Shown: positions 34,526 through 42,578, counted from the stretch's first letter. The stretch: DNA of 64,000 nt from Streptomyces sp. IMTB 2501 (GCF_001953885.1 NZ_MQUS01000008.1:35306-99305), one strand, 5' to 3'. Numbers and translations are program-made. Notes: generated by a model not told the origin, from the letters alone.

Positions 34526-34640
34526 GGCGGGCTCCCTTCGTGCTGTGCAGTTGTGCGGTGACCGATATATGCCCTTCACAAGGGCACAAACCACCTCTAC
34601 GCACGAGTAGTTTCGCGCTGCACAAAGGGAGTTGGAGTAC

Positions 34641-35168
34641 TCAGGGAATGACGATCACGGGCCGCTGCGCCCGCTTGGCGAGCCGCCCCGCGACGGAGCC
34701 GAAGATCCGGCCGACGATGCCGTGCGTGGAGCCGACGACGATCGCGTCGGCCTCGTACTCCCGGCCCACCTCTTCGAGTTCGTGGCAGATGTCCCCGCCC
34801 CGCTCGACCAGGATCCACGGCACCTCGGCCAGATAGTCCGCGCACGCCAGCTCCAGCCCGAGGACCTCGGTGCGATGGTCCGGCACGTCGACGAAGACGG
34901 GCGGCTCGCAGCCGGCCCACACGGTGGTGGGCAGCCGGTTGGCGACATGGACGATGATCAGGCCCGAATGGGAGCGGTGGGCCATCCCGATGGCGTAGGC
35001 GAGGGCGCGCTCACTGGAGGTGGAGCCGTCGAAGCCGACGACGACTCCGTGCCGGAAGGCAGGGTCGCATGAGGGGCGTGACTCTTCCGCCGCCAGGGGA
35101 TCGGCCGCCGTCGGATCGGCGACCGGCCGCTTGCGGTCCGCGGGTTCGAAGAATTCGTGACCGGCCAT
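34641..35168 (-). CDS. Universal stress protein (UspA family)
   Basis: This 175-residue protein has one Usp domain. A 35-residue polar N-terminal tail is followed by GVVVGFDGSTSSERALAYAIGMAHRSHSGLIIVHV. The C-terminal ATP-binding motif GSTHGIVGRIFGSVAGRLAKRAQRPVIVIP fits the G-2x-G-9x-G(S) pattern of nucleotide-binding members. Such proteins respond to stress or dormancy. ATG 35168 is used; the ribosome site is weak. It is single-gene and divergent from the small membrane gene at 35496. Confidence 0.85.
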   Translation of the reverse strand: MAGHEFFEPADRKRPVADPTAADPLAAEESRPSCDPAFRHGVVVGFDGSTSSERALAYAIGMAHRSHSGLIIVHVANRLPTTVWAGCEPPVFVDVPDHRTEVLGLELACADYLAEVPWILVERGGDICHELEEVGREYEADAIVVGSTHGIVGRIFGSVAGRLAKRAQRPVIVIP

Positions 35169-35495
35169 GGCTGTCTCGGCGTTGTGATCCTTTATGGGTG
35201 GGACGACAGTGTGCGCGGAGCTGTTCACGGAGCTGTGTCCGGGAAACATCTTCCCAACCCCATACCCCCAAGGGTACGGCGGCACGCCTCCTGAGCCCAG
35301 ATCCCGCGCACGCTCCGTAAGCGGTCCCCCGACGTCCGTAGGGGTTCACCGGAGCATGCACGAGCGACGCCCGTAACGCAATGGTTGCTGCCCCGTACAG
35401 GCGGTTTGCTCAGGATTCACATACGTGCGGCCGGTGACCGACCGGTCGAACAGACGTTGAACCCGGGTGACCCACCGCCACAGGGAGTACGAGTG
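35169..35495. other. 327-bp divergent intergenic region
   Basis: It holds the promoters of the universal stress gene and the small membrane gene. No coding sequence, RNA gene or strong hairpin was recognised. Confidence 0.5.
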
Positions 35496-35786
35496 ATGCC
35501 CGGTCCCCGATCCACCTGCGAGCCGCCTTCCGCGCCGGACACCGTGAGCGATGTGATCCGCTGGGCCGCCTTCAGCTGCGTTCTCGTCCCCGTGGTCCTC
35601 GTCTGGTACGGCTCCTCGCTGGCCGGCGCGGCGGGCGCCGCGCTGGGCCTGGCCGCGGTCACGGCCGTGTGCCGGATCCTGCTGCGCCGGTCCGAGCGGT
35701 GCGCCGAGCGACACGCCTGTTCCGCAAAGCGTTGCGCGGTGCAAAGAGGTGGGCGTCATACCCGCCGACGGACACCGGTCGACTGA
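35496..35786 (+). CDS. Small membrane protein upstream of adpA
   Basis: This 96-residue protein has two hydrophobic segments (IRWAAFSCVLVPVVLVWYGSSLAGAAGAALGLAAVTAVCRILL), a polar N-terminus and an Arg/Cys-rich C-terminal tail. GGGAG precedes ATG 35496; GTG 35493 directly before it is an alternative. It sits in the position of the small hypothetical upstream of adpA in other Streptomyces. No function is known. The 378 bp after it form the adpA leader and promoter. Confidence 0.7.
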   Translation: MPGPRSTCEPPSAPDTVSDVIRWAAFSCVLVPVVLVWYGSSLAGAAGAALGLAAVTAVCRILLRRSERCAERHACSAKRCAVQRGGRHTRRRTPVD

Positions 35787-36164
35787 CCTGTTTCAGTACC
35801 CCCGAACGTTTCTTTTCAGCCAACTTCTGAATGTCGCCCCAGGTGACCCCGAACCACCCTCCAACCCCCGTTTGACCTGCACGGAAAGGGTCTACGGGCG
35901 GCTGTGCACCCTACGCGGTTTGGCCACTGCGACGAGGCGCACTTCCCTGCACGCCTCGTGAGTGCAACGCTTCGTGATCGAATGCTTCACGCCAAGTTGT
36001 CATGTCGACAATCTGGGGCGTGTGGAACTGGTCACCGTGAGACCGCGGGAGCCAGTAGATTCGATCTTGACTGTCTTACGGCGGGGGACTCGTGCAGGAC
36101 CGAGGGGAAACGTGCAGGAGCGACACAACCGAGGAGCCGCGACCACCGAGGGGGGCTTAGCAGT
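35787..36164. promoter_or_regulatory. Long adpA upstream region
   Basis: This 378-bp region has no gene and is AT-richer than its surroundings. It must carry the adpA promoter(s) and long leader, where repressor and AdpA self-binding sites occur in other species. GAGGGGGG precedes ATG 36165. Individual sites were not assigned. Confidence 0.5.
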
Positions 36165-37385
36165 ATGAGCCACGACTCCACTGCCGCGCCGGAGGCCGCT
36201 GTCCGGAAACTGTCCGGGCGCCGCCGCAAGGAGATCGTCGCAGTGCTGCTGTTCAGCGGCGGCCCGATCTTCGAGAGTTCCATTCCGCTGTCGGTGTTCG
36301 GGATCGACCGCCAGGACGCCGGGGTGCCGCGCTACCGGCTGCTGGTGTGCGCCGGCTAGGAAGGCCCGCTGCGGACCACAGGGGGCCTGGAACTCACCGC
36401 GCCGCATGGACTGGAGGCGATCTCACGCGCTGGGACGGTCGTCGTACCGGCCTGGCGTTCGATCACCGCGCCGCCACCGGAAGAGGCGCTCGACGCGCTG
36501 CGACGGGCGCATGAGGAGGGCGCCCGCATCGTCGGACTGTGCACCGGGGCCTTCGTCCTCGCGGCAGCGGGCCTGCTGGACGGCCGCCCGGCGACGACCC
36601 ACTGGATGTACGCGCCGACGCTGGCCAAGCGCTACCCGTCGGTCCACGTGGATCCGCGGGAGCTGTTCGTCGACGACGGCGACGTGCTCACGTCAGCGGG
36701 TACGGCGGCCGGTATCGATCTCTGTCTCCACATCGTGCGGACGGACCACGGCAACGAGGCGGCCGGCGCGCTCGCCCGGCGCCTGGTGGTCCCACCGCGC
36801 CGAACAGGCGGCCAGGAGCGCTACCTCGATCGATCTTTACCAGAGGAGATCGGCGCCGACCCGCTCGCCGAGGTCGTCGCCTGGGCGCTGGAACACCTCC
36901 ACGAGCAGTTCGACGTGGAGACCCTGGCGGCACGCGCCTATATGAGCCGCCGTACGTTCGACCGCCGGTTCCGTTCGCTGACCGGAAGCGCTCCGCTGCA
37001 GTGGCTGATCACGCAGCGGGTGCTGCAGGCGCAGCGACTGCTGGAGACGTCGGACTACTCCGTGGACGAGGTGGCGGGCCGGTGCGGCTTCCGCTCCCCC
37101 GTCGCGCTGCGCGGCCACTTCCGCCGCCAGCTCGGCTCGTCCCCCGCCGCCTACCGGGCCGCCTACCGGGCCCGCCGGCCGCAGGGCGACAAACCGGCCG
37201 ACGCGGAGCCGGCGCTGCCCGCGCCGGGCCAGCCGGGCCCGCCCCCGGGCCTGCCGGGCCCAGGTGCGATAGGTCACCCGCCCACCATGCTGCACCCGGA
37301 CCGCGACAACGGAGTCCCGATGCAGACCCGCCGCCAGGCGGCGGGCGCGGTGGGACTGCTGCCGGGGCCGCGGAGCGGTAGCTGA
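36165..37385 (+). pseudogene. adpA: adpA (bldH) interrupted by an in-frame amber codon
   Basis: Read through, this is a 406-codon AdpA, the AraC-type master regulator of morphological differentiation and secondary metabolism. It has a DJ-1/PfpI-like dimerisation domain (about residues 20-190, with IVGLCTGAFVLAAAG) and a C-terminal double HTH (about 235-332: VETLAARAYMSRRTFDRRF and VDEVAGRCGFRSPVALRGHF). Codon 65 (36357-36359) is TAG where GAG (Glu) is expected in CAGEEGPLRTTGGLEL; a single G-to-T change explains it. No other lesion is visible. Codon 225 (36837-36839) is TTA, the conserved bldA-dependent leucine between the domains. A fragment starting at ATG 36606 would keep the HTH but lack most of the dimerisation domain. 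The neighbours (small membrane gene, oligoribonuclease) are conserved. Confidence 0.9.
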
Positions 37386-37388
37386 GAG

Positions 37389-37418
37389 AAGGGGGGCGAG
37401 GACAGACTCGCCCCCCTT
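37389..37418. terminator. Terminator after adpA
   Basis: AAGGGGGGCGAG pairs perfectly with CTCGCCCCCCTT around a six-base loop, then GTCTTTT. It is a canonical factor-independent terminator four bases after the stop. Confidence 0.9.
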
Positions 37419-37420
37419 GT

Positions 37421-37458
37421 CTTTTCGGCACAGGCCGGTCTTTTCGGCACAGGCCGGC
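37421..37458. repeat. Tandem direct repeat between adpA and orn
   Basis: CTTTTCGGCACAGGCCGG occurs twice head-to-tail with a 19-base period, directly after the adpA terminator. It is probably a slippage duplication. Confidence 0.85.
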
Positions 37459-37586
37459 AAAAACAGTCCGTCCGGCATCTGAGGACGAGGCCGAAGGCCG
37501 ACAGCGGGGCCCGCGGGCGGCAGCCCCCGGACTTCGGCGCCGGCACAGGGCACCCCAAAAGCGCAGCTCCGCTTTAGGGTGGTCGC

Positions 37587-38189
37587 ATGAACGATCGCAT
37601 GGTGTGGATCGACTGCGAGATGACCGGCCTCTCGCTGTCCGACGACGCTCTCATCGAGGTGGCCGCCCTCGTCACCGACTCCGAGCTGAACGTACTCGGC
37701 GAGGGGGTGGACATCGTCATCCGCCCGCCGGACCAGGCGCTGGAGACGATGCCGGAGGTGGTGCGTCAGATGCACACCGCGTCCGGGCTGCTCGCCGAGC
37801 TCCCGAACGGCACGACCCTCCAGGACGCCGAGGAGCAGGTCCTCGCGTATGTGAAGGAGTACGTGAAGGAACCCGGCAAGGCCCCGCTGTGCGGCAACTC
37901 CGTCGGCACCGACCGCGGCTTCCTGGAGCGGGACATGTCGGCCCTGGAGAGTTACCTCCACTACCGGATCGTGGACGTCTCCAGCATCAAGGAGCTGGCG
38001 CGGCGCTGGTATCCGCGGGCGTACTTCAACAGCCCGGAGAAGAACGGCAACCACCGGGCCCTCGCCGACATCCGCGAGTCGATCGCCGAGCTGCGCTACT
38101 ACCGCGAGGCCGTCTTCGTCCCGCAGCCCGGTCCCGACTCCGACACGGCGAAGGCGATCGCCGCCAAGTACGTCCTGCCTGCTCAGTAA
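37587..38189 (+). CDS. orn: Oligoribonuclease
   Basis: This 200-residue DEDDh 3'-5' exonuclease degrades two- to five-base RNAs, including pGpG, and is needed for growth and normal development in Streptomyces. The metal-binding acids appear as VWIDCEMTGL (Asp9, Glu11), the central NSVGTDRGFLERDM and the C-terminal NHRALADIRESIAELRYYRE, which holds the catalytic His and Asp. Length is typical. It lies downstream of adpA as in S. coelicolor (adpA-ornA), but a terminator separates them here, so it has its own promoter in the 169 bp before it. Confidence 0.96.
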   Translation: MNDRMVWIDCEMTGLSLSDDALIEVAALVTDSELNVLGEGVDIVIRPPDQALETMPEVVRQMHTASGLLAELPNGTTLQDAEEQVLAYVKEYVKEPGKAPLCGNSVGTDRGFLERDMSALESYLHYRIVDVSSIKELARRWYPRAYFNSPEKNGNHRALADIRESIAELRYYREAVFVPQPGPDSDTAKAIAAKYVLPAQ

Positions 38190-38300
38190 GTCTTCAGAGG
38201 TCCCGCGCAAGGGTGCCGTAAAACGTGTGCGCGAGCACCCCCGCGGACCCTGTAGACTTCTTCTCGGCCGGTCGGGGAAACGACTTCCACCGCCGGTCGT

Positions 38301-38374
38301 GGTGGGTGTAGCTCAGCTGGTAGAGCACCTGGTTGTGGTCCAGGATGTCGCGGGTTCGAGTCCCGTCACTCACC
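38301..38374 (+). tRNA. tRNA-His (anticodon GTG)
   Basis: The cloverleaf is clear: acceptor GTGGGTG/CACTCAC, D-arm GCTCAGCTGGTAGAGC, anticodon stem-loop CCTGGTTGTGGTCCAGG with GTG, and T-arm CGGGTTCGAGTCCCG. The extra G at 38301 opposite C38374 is the G-1 typical of tRNA-His. CCA is not encoded. A strong terminator follows. Confidence 0.97.
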
Positions 38375-38375
38375 C

Positions 38376-39863
38376 TCACCAATCAGCCGGTGACTCCGTC
38401 GCGAGACGGGTCACCGGCTGATTCTTTTGTGCCGTGTTCTTGTTTCCGGTGCCGGGCCCGCCCCGCAGCGGCACCTCCCGCACCAGCAGCGCGAGTACGA
38501 ACGCCACCGCGCACACCGCCGCCGTCGTCAGATATATGTGCCGGGTGCCGACCGCCACTGCGTGCCGGTGCGCCTCGCCCCGCGCCGTCCCCGTCACCGC
38601 CCGGGTGAACAGCGAGCCGAAGACGGCCACGCCGACGGAGCCGCCGAGGGTGCGGAACAAGTTGGTCGCCGCCATGGCCGCCCCCATGTCCCGCAGCTCC
38701 ACGCTGTTCTGCGCGAGGGTGGTGGCCATCTGCATGGTGAAGCCCATGCCGAGGCCGACGAGGACCGTCCAGCAGCCTGCGACGAGGCGGGAGGTGCCCG
38801 TGTCCATGGTGGCGAGCGCCACCGTGCCGATCGTCAGCAGCAGCGTGCCGAGCACCGGGAACACCTTGTACCGGCCGGTGCGGGACATGACCTTCCCGGC
38901 GATGTTGGAGGCGATGACCACGGGGATCATCAGCGGCAGCAGAAGCAGCCCGGAGCTGGTCGCCGTGGCGCCCTGGACGGTCTGCTGGAACAGGGGCAGA
39001 TAGAGCGCCGAGCCGAACATCACCACTCCGGTCGCCGCCAACAGGCCGATGCCGAGCGGGAAGTTGCGGTGCCCGGTGAACACACGGGGCGGCAGCAGGG
39101 GTTCGGTGACGTGCCGCTCCACGGCGACGAACCCCACCGTGCCGAGAACGGCCACCGCGCCCAGGGCGAGTATCCGCCAGGACGTCCAGGCGTACGTCGT
39201 ACCGGCCCAGGTCGCCGCGAGGACCGTCGCGCCGATGGTGGCCGTGAGCACGGCGGTGCCCGCCCAGTCGATGCGCGGCCGGGTCTTGGGCGGCCGCGCC
39301 GGCAGCCGGAGCATCAGCCGGACCCAGACCAGGGCGACGATCCCGAGCGGCAGATTGACGTAGAACGCCCAGCGCCAGCCGAGGTGGCCGGTGACCAGGC
39401 CGCCGACCAGGGGTCCGCCGACCACGCCCAGAGCCATCACGGAGGCGGTCATGCCCTGGTAACGGCCCCGCTCCCGGGGCGGCACGAGGATGCCGACCAG
39501 GGCGAACGCCCCGGCGGCCAGCCCGCCCGCGCCGATGCCCTGCAGGGCACGGAACTCGATCAGCTGGGCCATCGAGTGGGCGGCGCCGGCGAGCAGCGAG
39601 GCCAGCAGGAAGAGCACGATCGAGGCGAGGAAGACCTGCTTGCGGCTGTAGAGGTCACCGAGCTTGCCCCAGACGGGAGTCGACACGGCGGTGGCGAGTG
39701 TGTAGGCGGTGACGACCCAGGAGATGTGCTCCAGGCCGCCCAGGTCACGGACGATCGTCGGCATCGCCGTACCGACGACGTTGTTGTCCAGCATGCCCAG
39801 CAGCATGGCGAGCATCACGCCGAGCAGCGTCCAGCGGACGTTCTTGGGAGGTGGTGTGGTCAT
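38376..39863 (-). CDS. MFS drug exporter, DHA2 (14-TM) family
   Basis: This 495-residue proton-driven multidrug exporter has about 14 hydrophobic segments. LDNNVVGTAMPTIVRDLGG is the DHA2 motif in the first segment. KLGDLYSRKQVFLASIVLF is the MFS loop motif A. PLVGGLVTGHLGWRWAFYVNLPLGIVAL is the motif C region of antiporters. The start ATG 39863 precedes the first membrane segment; the ribosome site is weak. It is divergent from a TetR gene (83 bp), which probably represses it. Its last 14 codons lie in the tRNA-His terminator hairpin, so the C-terminal tail QPVTRLATESPADW is an accidental extension. Confidence 0.9.
   Translation of the reverse strand: MTTPPPKNVRWTLLGVMLAMLLGMLDNNVVGTAMPTIVRDLGGLEHISWVVTAYTLATAVSTPVWGKLGDLYSRKQVFLASIVLFLLASLLAGAAHSMAQLIEFRALQGIGAGGLAAGAFALVGILVPPRERGRYQGMTASVMALGVVGGPLVGGLVTGHLGWRWAFYVNLPLGIVALVWVRLMLRLPARPPKTRPRIDWAGTAVLTATIGATVLAATWAGTTYAWTSWRILALGAVAVLGTVGFVAVERHVTEPLLPPRVFTGHRNFPLGIGLLAATGVVMFGSALYLPLFQQTVQGATATSSGLLLLPLMIPVVIASNIAGKVMSRTGRYKVFPVLGTLLLTIGTVALATMDTGTSRLVAGCWTVLVGLGMGFTMQMATTLAQNSVELRDMGAAMAATNLFRTLGGSVGVAVFGSLFTRAVTGTARGEAHRHAVAVGTRHIYLTTAAVCAVAFVLALLVREVPLRGGPGTGNKNTAQKNQPVTRLATESPADW
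38381..38423 (+). terminator. tRNA-His terminator overlapping the MFS 3' end
   Basis: AATCAGCCGGTGAC pairs perfectly with GTCACCGGCTGATT over 14 bp, with an inner CCGTC-GCGA-GACGG stem, followed by CTTTTGT. It lies seven bases after the tRNA and inside the coding end of the convergent MFS gene. Confidence 0.92.
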
Positions 39864-39946
39864 ACGGCCCAGAAAAGCACACCGACTCACTAAGTGCAAC
39901 GAGTCAACTTTTTGCCTGCGGCAACCGAGCGGGTAGGCTACGGACC

Positions 39947-40546
39947 ATGACGGAGACGATGGGCCGGCGCGAACGCAAGAAGGCCGCGACCCGCCAGGCG
40001 CTGGCGGACGCGGCACTGGAGCTCTTCCTGGAGCACGGCTTCGACGCGGTGAGCATCAGGGACATCGCGGAGGCGGCCGACGTCTCCACCACGACCCTGT
40101 TCAAGCACTTCCCGAGCAAGGAAGCGCTGCTGTTCGACATGGACACGGACCTGGAACAGGCACTGGTCGCCGCCGTACGCGACCGGGCGACCGGCACCCC
40201 GCTCGTCCAGGCCCTGCGCGAGCACATGCTGCGCGCCCAGGCGCTCAAGTCCGAGTACGACGAGCAGATCACCGCGTTCCAGCGGCTGGTCACCAGCACC
40301 CCGGCGCTCGTGGAGTACTACCGGCGCATGTGGATGCGGCACGAACGCGCCCTGACCGAGGCGATCGCCGCCGACACCGGCGCCCCCGCCGACGACCCCG
40401 CCTGCGCCGCCCTGGCCCATCTCGCCCTGGAGGCCCGGTCCCTCGCGGCGACAGCTCCGGACCGGGTCGCCGCCGTCAACGCGGCCTTCGATCTGCTGGA
40501 ACGCGGCTGGGAGGCGGTACGGGGCGCGGAGGTGCGCAGCTCATGA
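39947..40546 (+). CDS. TetR-family regulator of the MFS exporter
   Basis: This 199-residue protein has the TetR HTH at residues about 15-60: ATRQALADAALELFLEHGFDAVSIRDIAEAADVSTTTLFKHFPSKEALL. A helical ligand domain, rich in aromatic residues around YYRRMWMRHE, follows. It is divergent from the MFS pump and its stop overlaps the signal peptidase II-like gene as ATGA, so regulator and peptidase are cotranslated. It probably senses a drug-like ligand and represses the pump and its own operon. Confidence 0.88.
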   Translation: MTETMGRRERKKAATRQALADAALELFLEHGFDAVSIRDIAEAADVSTTTLFKHFPSKEALLFDMDTDLEQALVAAVRDRATGTPLVQALREHMLRAQALKSEYDEQITAFQRLVTSTPALVEYYRRMWMRHERALTEAIAADTGAPADDPACAALAHLALEARSLAATAPDRVAAVNAAFDLLERGWEAVRGAEVRSS

Positions 40547-41097
40547 CGCCGGACCCGCGGGACGCACACGGTGAGGGCACCGGGGCGAAGCGGCGGATCG
40601 CGCTGCTCCTGGCAGTGGCGGGAGTCGCCTATGCCATCGATCTGTGCAGCAAACTGCTCGTCGTCGCACGGCTGGAGAACCACGCGCCGGTCGAGGTGAT
40701 CGGCAGCTGGCTGGAGCTGCGGGTCTCCCGGAACCCGGGCGCCGCGTTCAGCATGGGCACGGCCATGACCTTCGTGTTCACGGCCATCGCCGCAGCCGTG
40801 GTGGTCGTCGTCGTCCGCCTGGCACGCAAGCTGTACAGCGTCCCGTGGGCCATGGCCCTCGGCCTGCTGCTGGGCGGTGCGCTCGGCAATCTGACGGACC
40901 GTGTCTTCCGCTCCCCCGGCGGCCTGCAGGGCGCGGTGGTCGACTTCATCGCCGTCCGTGGCTTCAGTGTGATGAACCTGGCGGACTGGGCGATCGTCAG
41001 CGGTGGGGTACTGATCGTGCTCTTCTCCTTCCTGGGCTGGGAGTGGGGACACAGCGAGCCGCAGCGCGCCCTGCCGGGGGACGCCGGCCCTCAGTGA
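40543..41097 (+). CDS. lspA: Signal peptidase II-like protein (lspA paralogue)
   Basis: This 184-residue polytopic aspartyl peptidase cleaves lipoprotein signal peptides. There are four membrane segments. Conserved blocks are RVSRNPGAAFSMG; GGALGNLTDRVF (catalytic Asp119); and VVDFIAVRGFSVMNLADWAI (catalytic Asp148). All key residues are present. The start overlaps the TetR stop as ATGA with GGAGG upstream. Streptomyces normally have a housekeeping lspA elsewhere, so this copy, tied to a TetR/MFS drug-response unit, could be a resistance or backup form. It converges on the ECF41 sigma gene with a seven-base overlap of the 3' ends. Confidence 0.88.
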   Translation: MTPDPRDAHGEGTGAKRRIALLLAVAGVAYAIDLCSKLLVVARLENHAPVEVIGSWLELRVSRNPGAAFSMGTAMTFVFTAIAAAVVVVVVRLARKLYSVPWAMALGLLLGGALGNLTDRVFRSPGGLQGAVVDFIAVRGFSVMNLADWAIVSGGVLIVLFSFLGWEWGHSEPQRALPGDAGPQ

Positions 41098-42041
41098 CCG
41101 GCGGCTCGCCCCTGCGGCAGACGCCCGATGTCCGACACCGGGCCGAGGTGGCCCAGCTTGTCGGGGTTGGACACCGAGTGGATCGCCCGGATCACCCCGT
41201 CGGCGATGTCGAGCTCGACCACACTGGCCACGCGCCCCTCGGCGTCCTGGATCACCGCGCCCGGACGGCCGTTGATCCAAGCCGCGCGGAGGGAGGCGCC
41301 GAGCGCCCCGACCCGGCGGAGACCACCGACCAGCAGCTGTGCCACGTGGCGCGGCTCGGTGACCGACCTCGCGATCGCGCGCGCCTTGCCGCCGCCGTCG
41401 CCCTGGAACACCACCTCCGGGGCGAGCATGCCGAGCAACGCGTCCATGTCGCCGCCCTCGGCGGCCGCGAAGAACTTACGGGCCAGCTCCTCGCCCTCGG
41501 CCCGCCGCAGCGGGGGCGGCGGCGCGATGCCGGCCGGCTGCCCGCCGGGAGCGACGCGCTTTCTGGCGCGGACCAGGATCTGCCGGCAGTTCGCCTCGGA
41601 CTTGCCGACGATCCTCGCCACGTCCGGGTAGCCGTACCCGAAGACCTCGCGCAGCACGAACACCGCGCGCTCCGCCGGGGCAAGGGCCTCCAGCAGCACG
41701 AGGAACGCCATCGACAGCGCGTCGGACAGCTCGGCGTGCTCGGCCGGTCCGGGGCGCTCGGTGGACACCACGACCGGCTCGGGCAGCCAGTCGCCCACAT
41801 AGGTCTCCCGCCGTACACGTGCCGAGCGCAGATGGTTGATGCCGAGCCGGGTCACCGAGGTGGTCAGGTACGCCTTCACGTTGCCGATCGCGGTTCCCGA
41901 CTGTCGCGCCCGGGTCAGACCCAGGTAGGCGTCCTGCACGAGGTCCTCGGCGTCGCCCACCGATCCGGTCATTCCGTAGGCGATGGAGAACAGCAACGAC
42001 CGGTATCGGTCCGCGTCCGTGCCAACCACTGATCCCGCCAC
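41091..42041 (-). CDS. ECF41-group RNA polymerase sigma factor
   Basis: This 316-residue extracytoplasmic-function sigma has sigma regions 2 and 4 (ADRYRSLLFSIAYGMTGSVGDAEDLVQDAYL; PAERAVFVLREVFGYGYPDVARIVGKSEANCRQILVRARKRV). A fused C-terminal SnoaL-like domain (about residues 180-300) replaces an anti-sigma factor. The group marks WLPEP, DGGGK and NPDKL are all present. In ECF41 proteins the extension controls core-polymerase activity. GTG 42041 follows AGGGGG. It is divergent from a DoxX gene whose promoter closely resembles the ECF41 consensus, and is thus its likely target. Confidence 0.92.
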   Translation of the reverse strand: MAGSVVGTDADRYRSLLFSIAYGMTGSVGDAEDLVQDAYLGLTRARQSGTAIGNVKAYLTTSVTRLGINHLRSARVRRETYVGDWLPEPVVVSTERPGPAEHAELSDALSMAFLVLLEALAPAERAVFVLREVFGYGYPDVARIVGKSEANCRQILVRARKRVAPGGQPAGIAPPPPLRRAEGEELARKFFAAAEGGDMDALLGMLAPEVVFQGDGGGKARAIARSVTEPRHVAQLLVGGLRRVGALGASLRAAWINGRPGAVIQDAEGRVASVVELDIADGVIRAIHSVSNPDKLGHLGPVSDIGRLPQGRAAGH

Positions 42042-42109
42042 GGAGTTCCCCCTCCGAAGATCCGCTCGATGTCCGGCAGCGTATCCGAGACGCGCGGCAC
42101 ACGCGGTCC

Positions 42110-42136
42110 CGTCACAGGCTGCCCGGGTGTCCTGTC
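42110..42136 (+). promoter_or_regulatory. ECF41-type promoter of the DoxX gene
   Basis: CGTCACA (42110-42116), 16 bases, then TGTC (42133-42136) closely match the ECF41 consensus TGTCACA-N16-CGTC, with one mismatch in each element. It gives a leader of about 28 bases to ATG 42170. Confidence 0.65.
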
Positions 42137-42169
42137 CTAGAGGGGCAACAGCGAACAAGGAGGCAGCAC

Positions 42170-42556
42170 ATGAACCTCGCCCTGTGGATCGTCACCGGAC
42201 TGCTCGCCGTCGCCTACCTGCTCGGCGGCGGCGCCAAGGTCGTCATGGCGAAGGAGAGGATCGCCGCCTTCGGGCCCAGTTCGCGATGGGTCGACGACTT
42301 CGGCAACGGCGGCGTGAAGGCCATCGGCGCCGTGGAGATCCTGGCCGCCGTGGGTCTGGTCCTGCCCGCCGCACTCGACATCGCCCCGGTGCTGGAGCCG
42401 TTGGCCGCCCTTGGCCTGGTACTCCTCATGATCGGCGCGGCGGTCGTCCGACTGCGCCGCCACGAGATCGAGTTCATGGTGGTGGACGTGTTCTACATCG
42501 CCCTGGCAGCGTTCGTGGCCTGGGGCCGCTTGGGCCCCGAGTCCCTCGTCCACTGA
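42170..42556 (+). CDS. DoxX-family membrane protein
   Basis: This 128-residue protein has four hydrophobic segments: LWIVTGLLAVAYLLGGGAKVVM (family start), IGAVEILAAVGLVLPAALDI, LGLVLLMIGAAVVRLRR, and FMVVDVFYIALAAFVAWGRLG. DoxX-like proteins occur with oxidoreductases and thiol or oxidative stress responses; a precise role is unknown. AAGGAGG precedes ATG 42170. The divergent sigma factor and its matching promoter indicate that this is the ECF41 target. Confidence 0.85.
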   Translation: MNLALWIVTGLLAVAYLLGGGAKVVMAKERIAAFGPSSRWVDDFGNGGVKAIGAVEILAAVGLVLPAALDIAPVLEPLAALGLVLLMIGAAVVRLRRHEIEFMVVDVFYIALAAFVAWGRLGPESLVH

Positions 42557-42578
42557 CGGGAAGAGGCGACCGCAAGAG

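Noticed and set aside
36606..37385. Independent AraC-family gene
   Set aside because: It is the 3' part of adpA in the same frame. The upstream 147 codons match AdpA except for one stop codon.
39884..39925. GACTC/GAGTC inverted repeat between the MFS and TetR genes
   Set aside because: The five-base arms with a 12-base spacer are too weak to name as an operator, though the TetR site must lie nearby.
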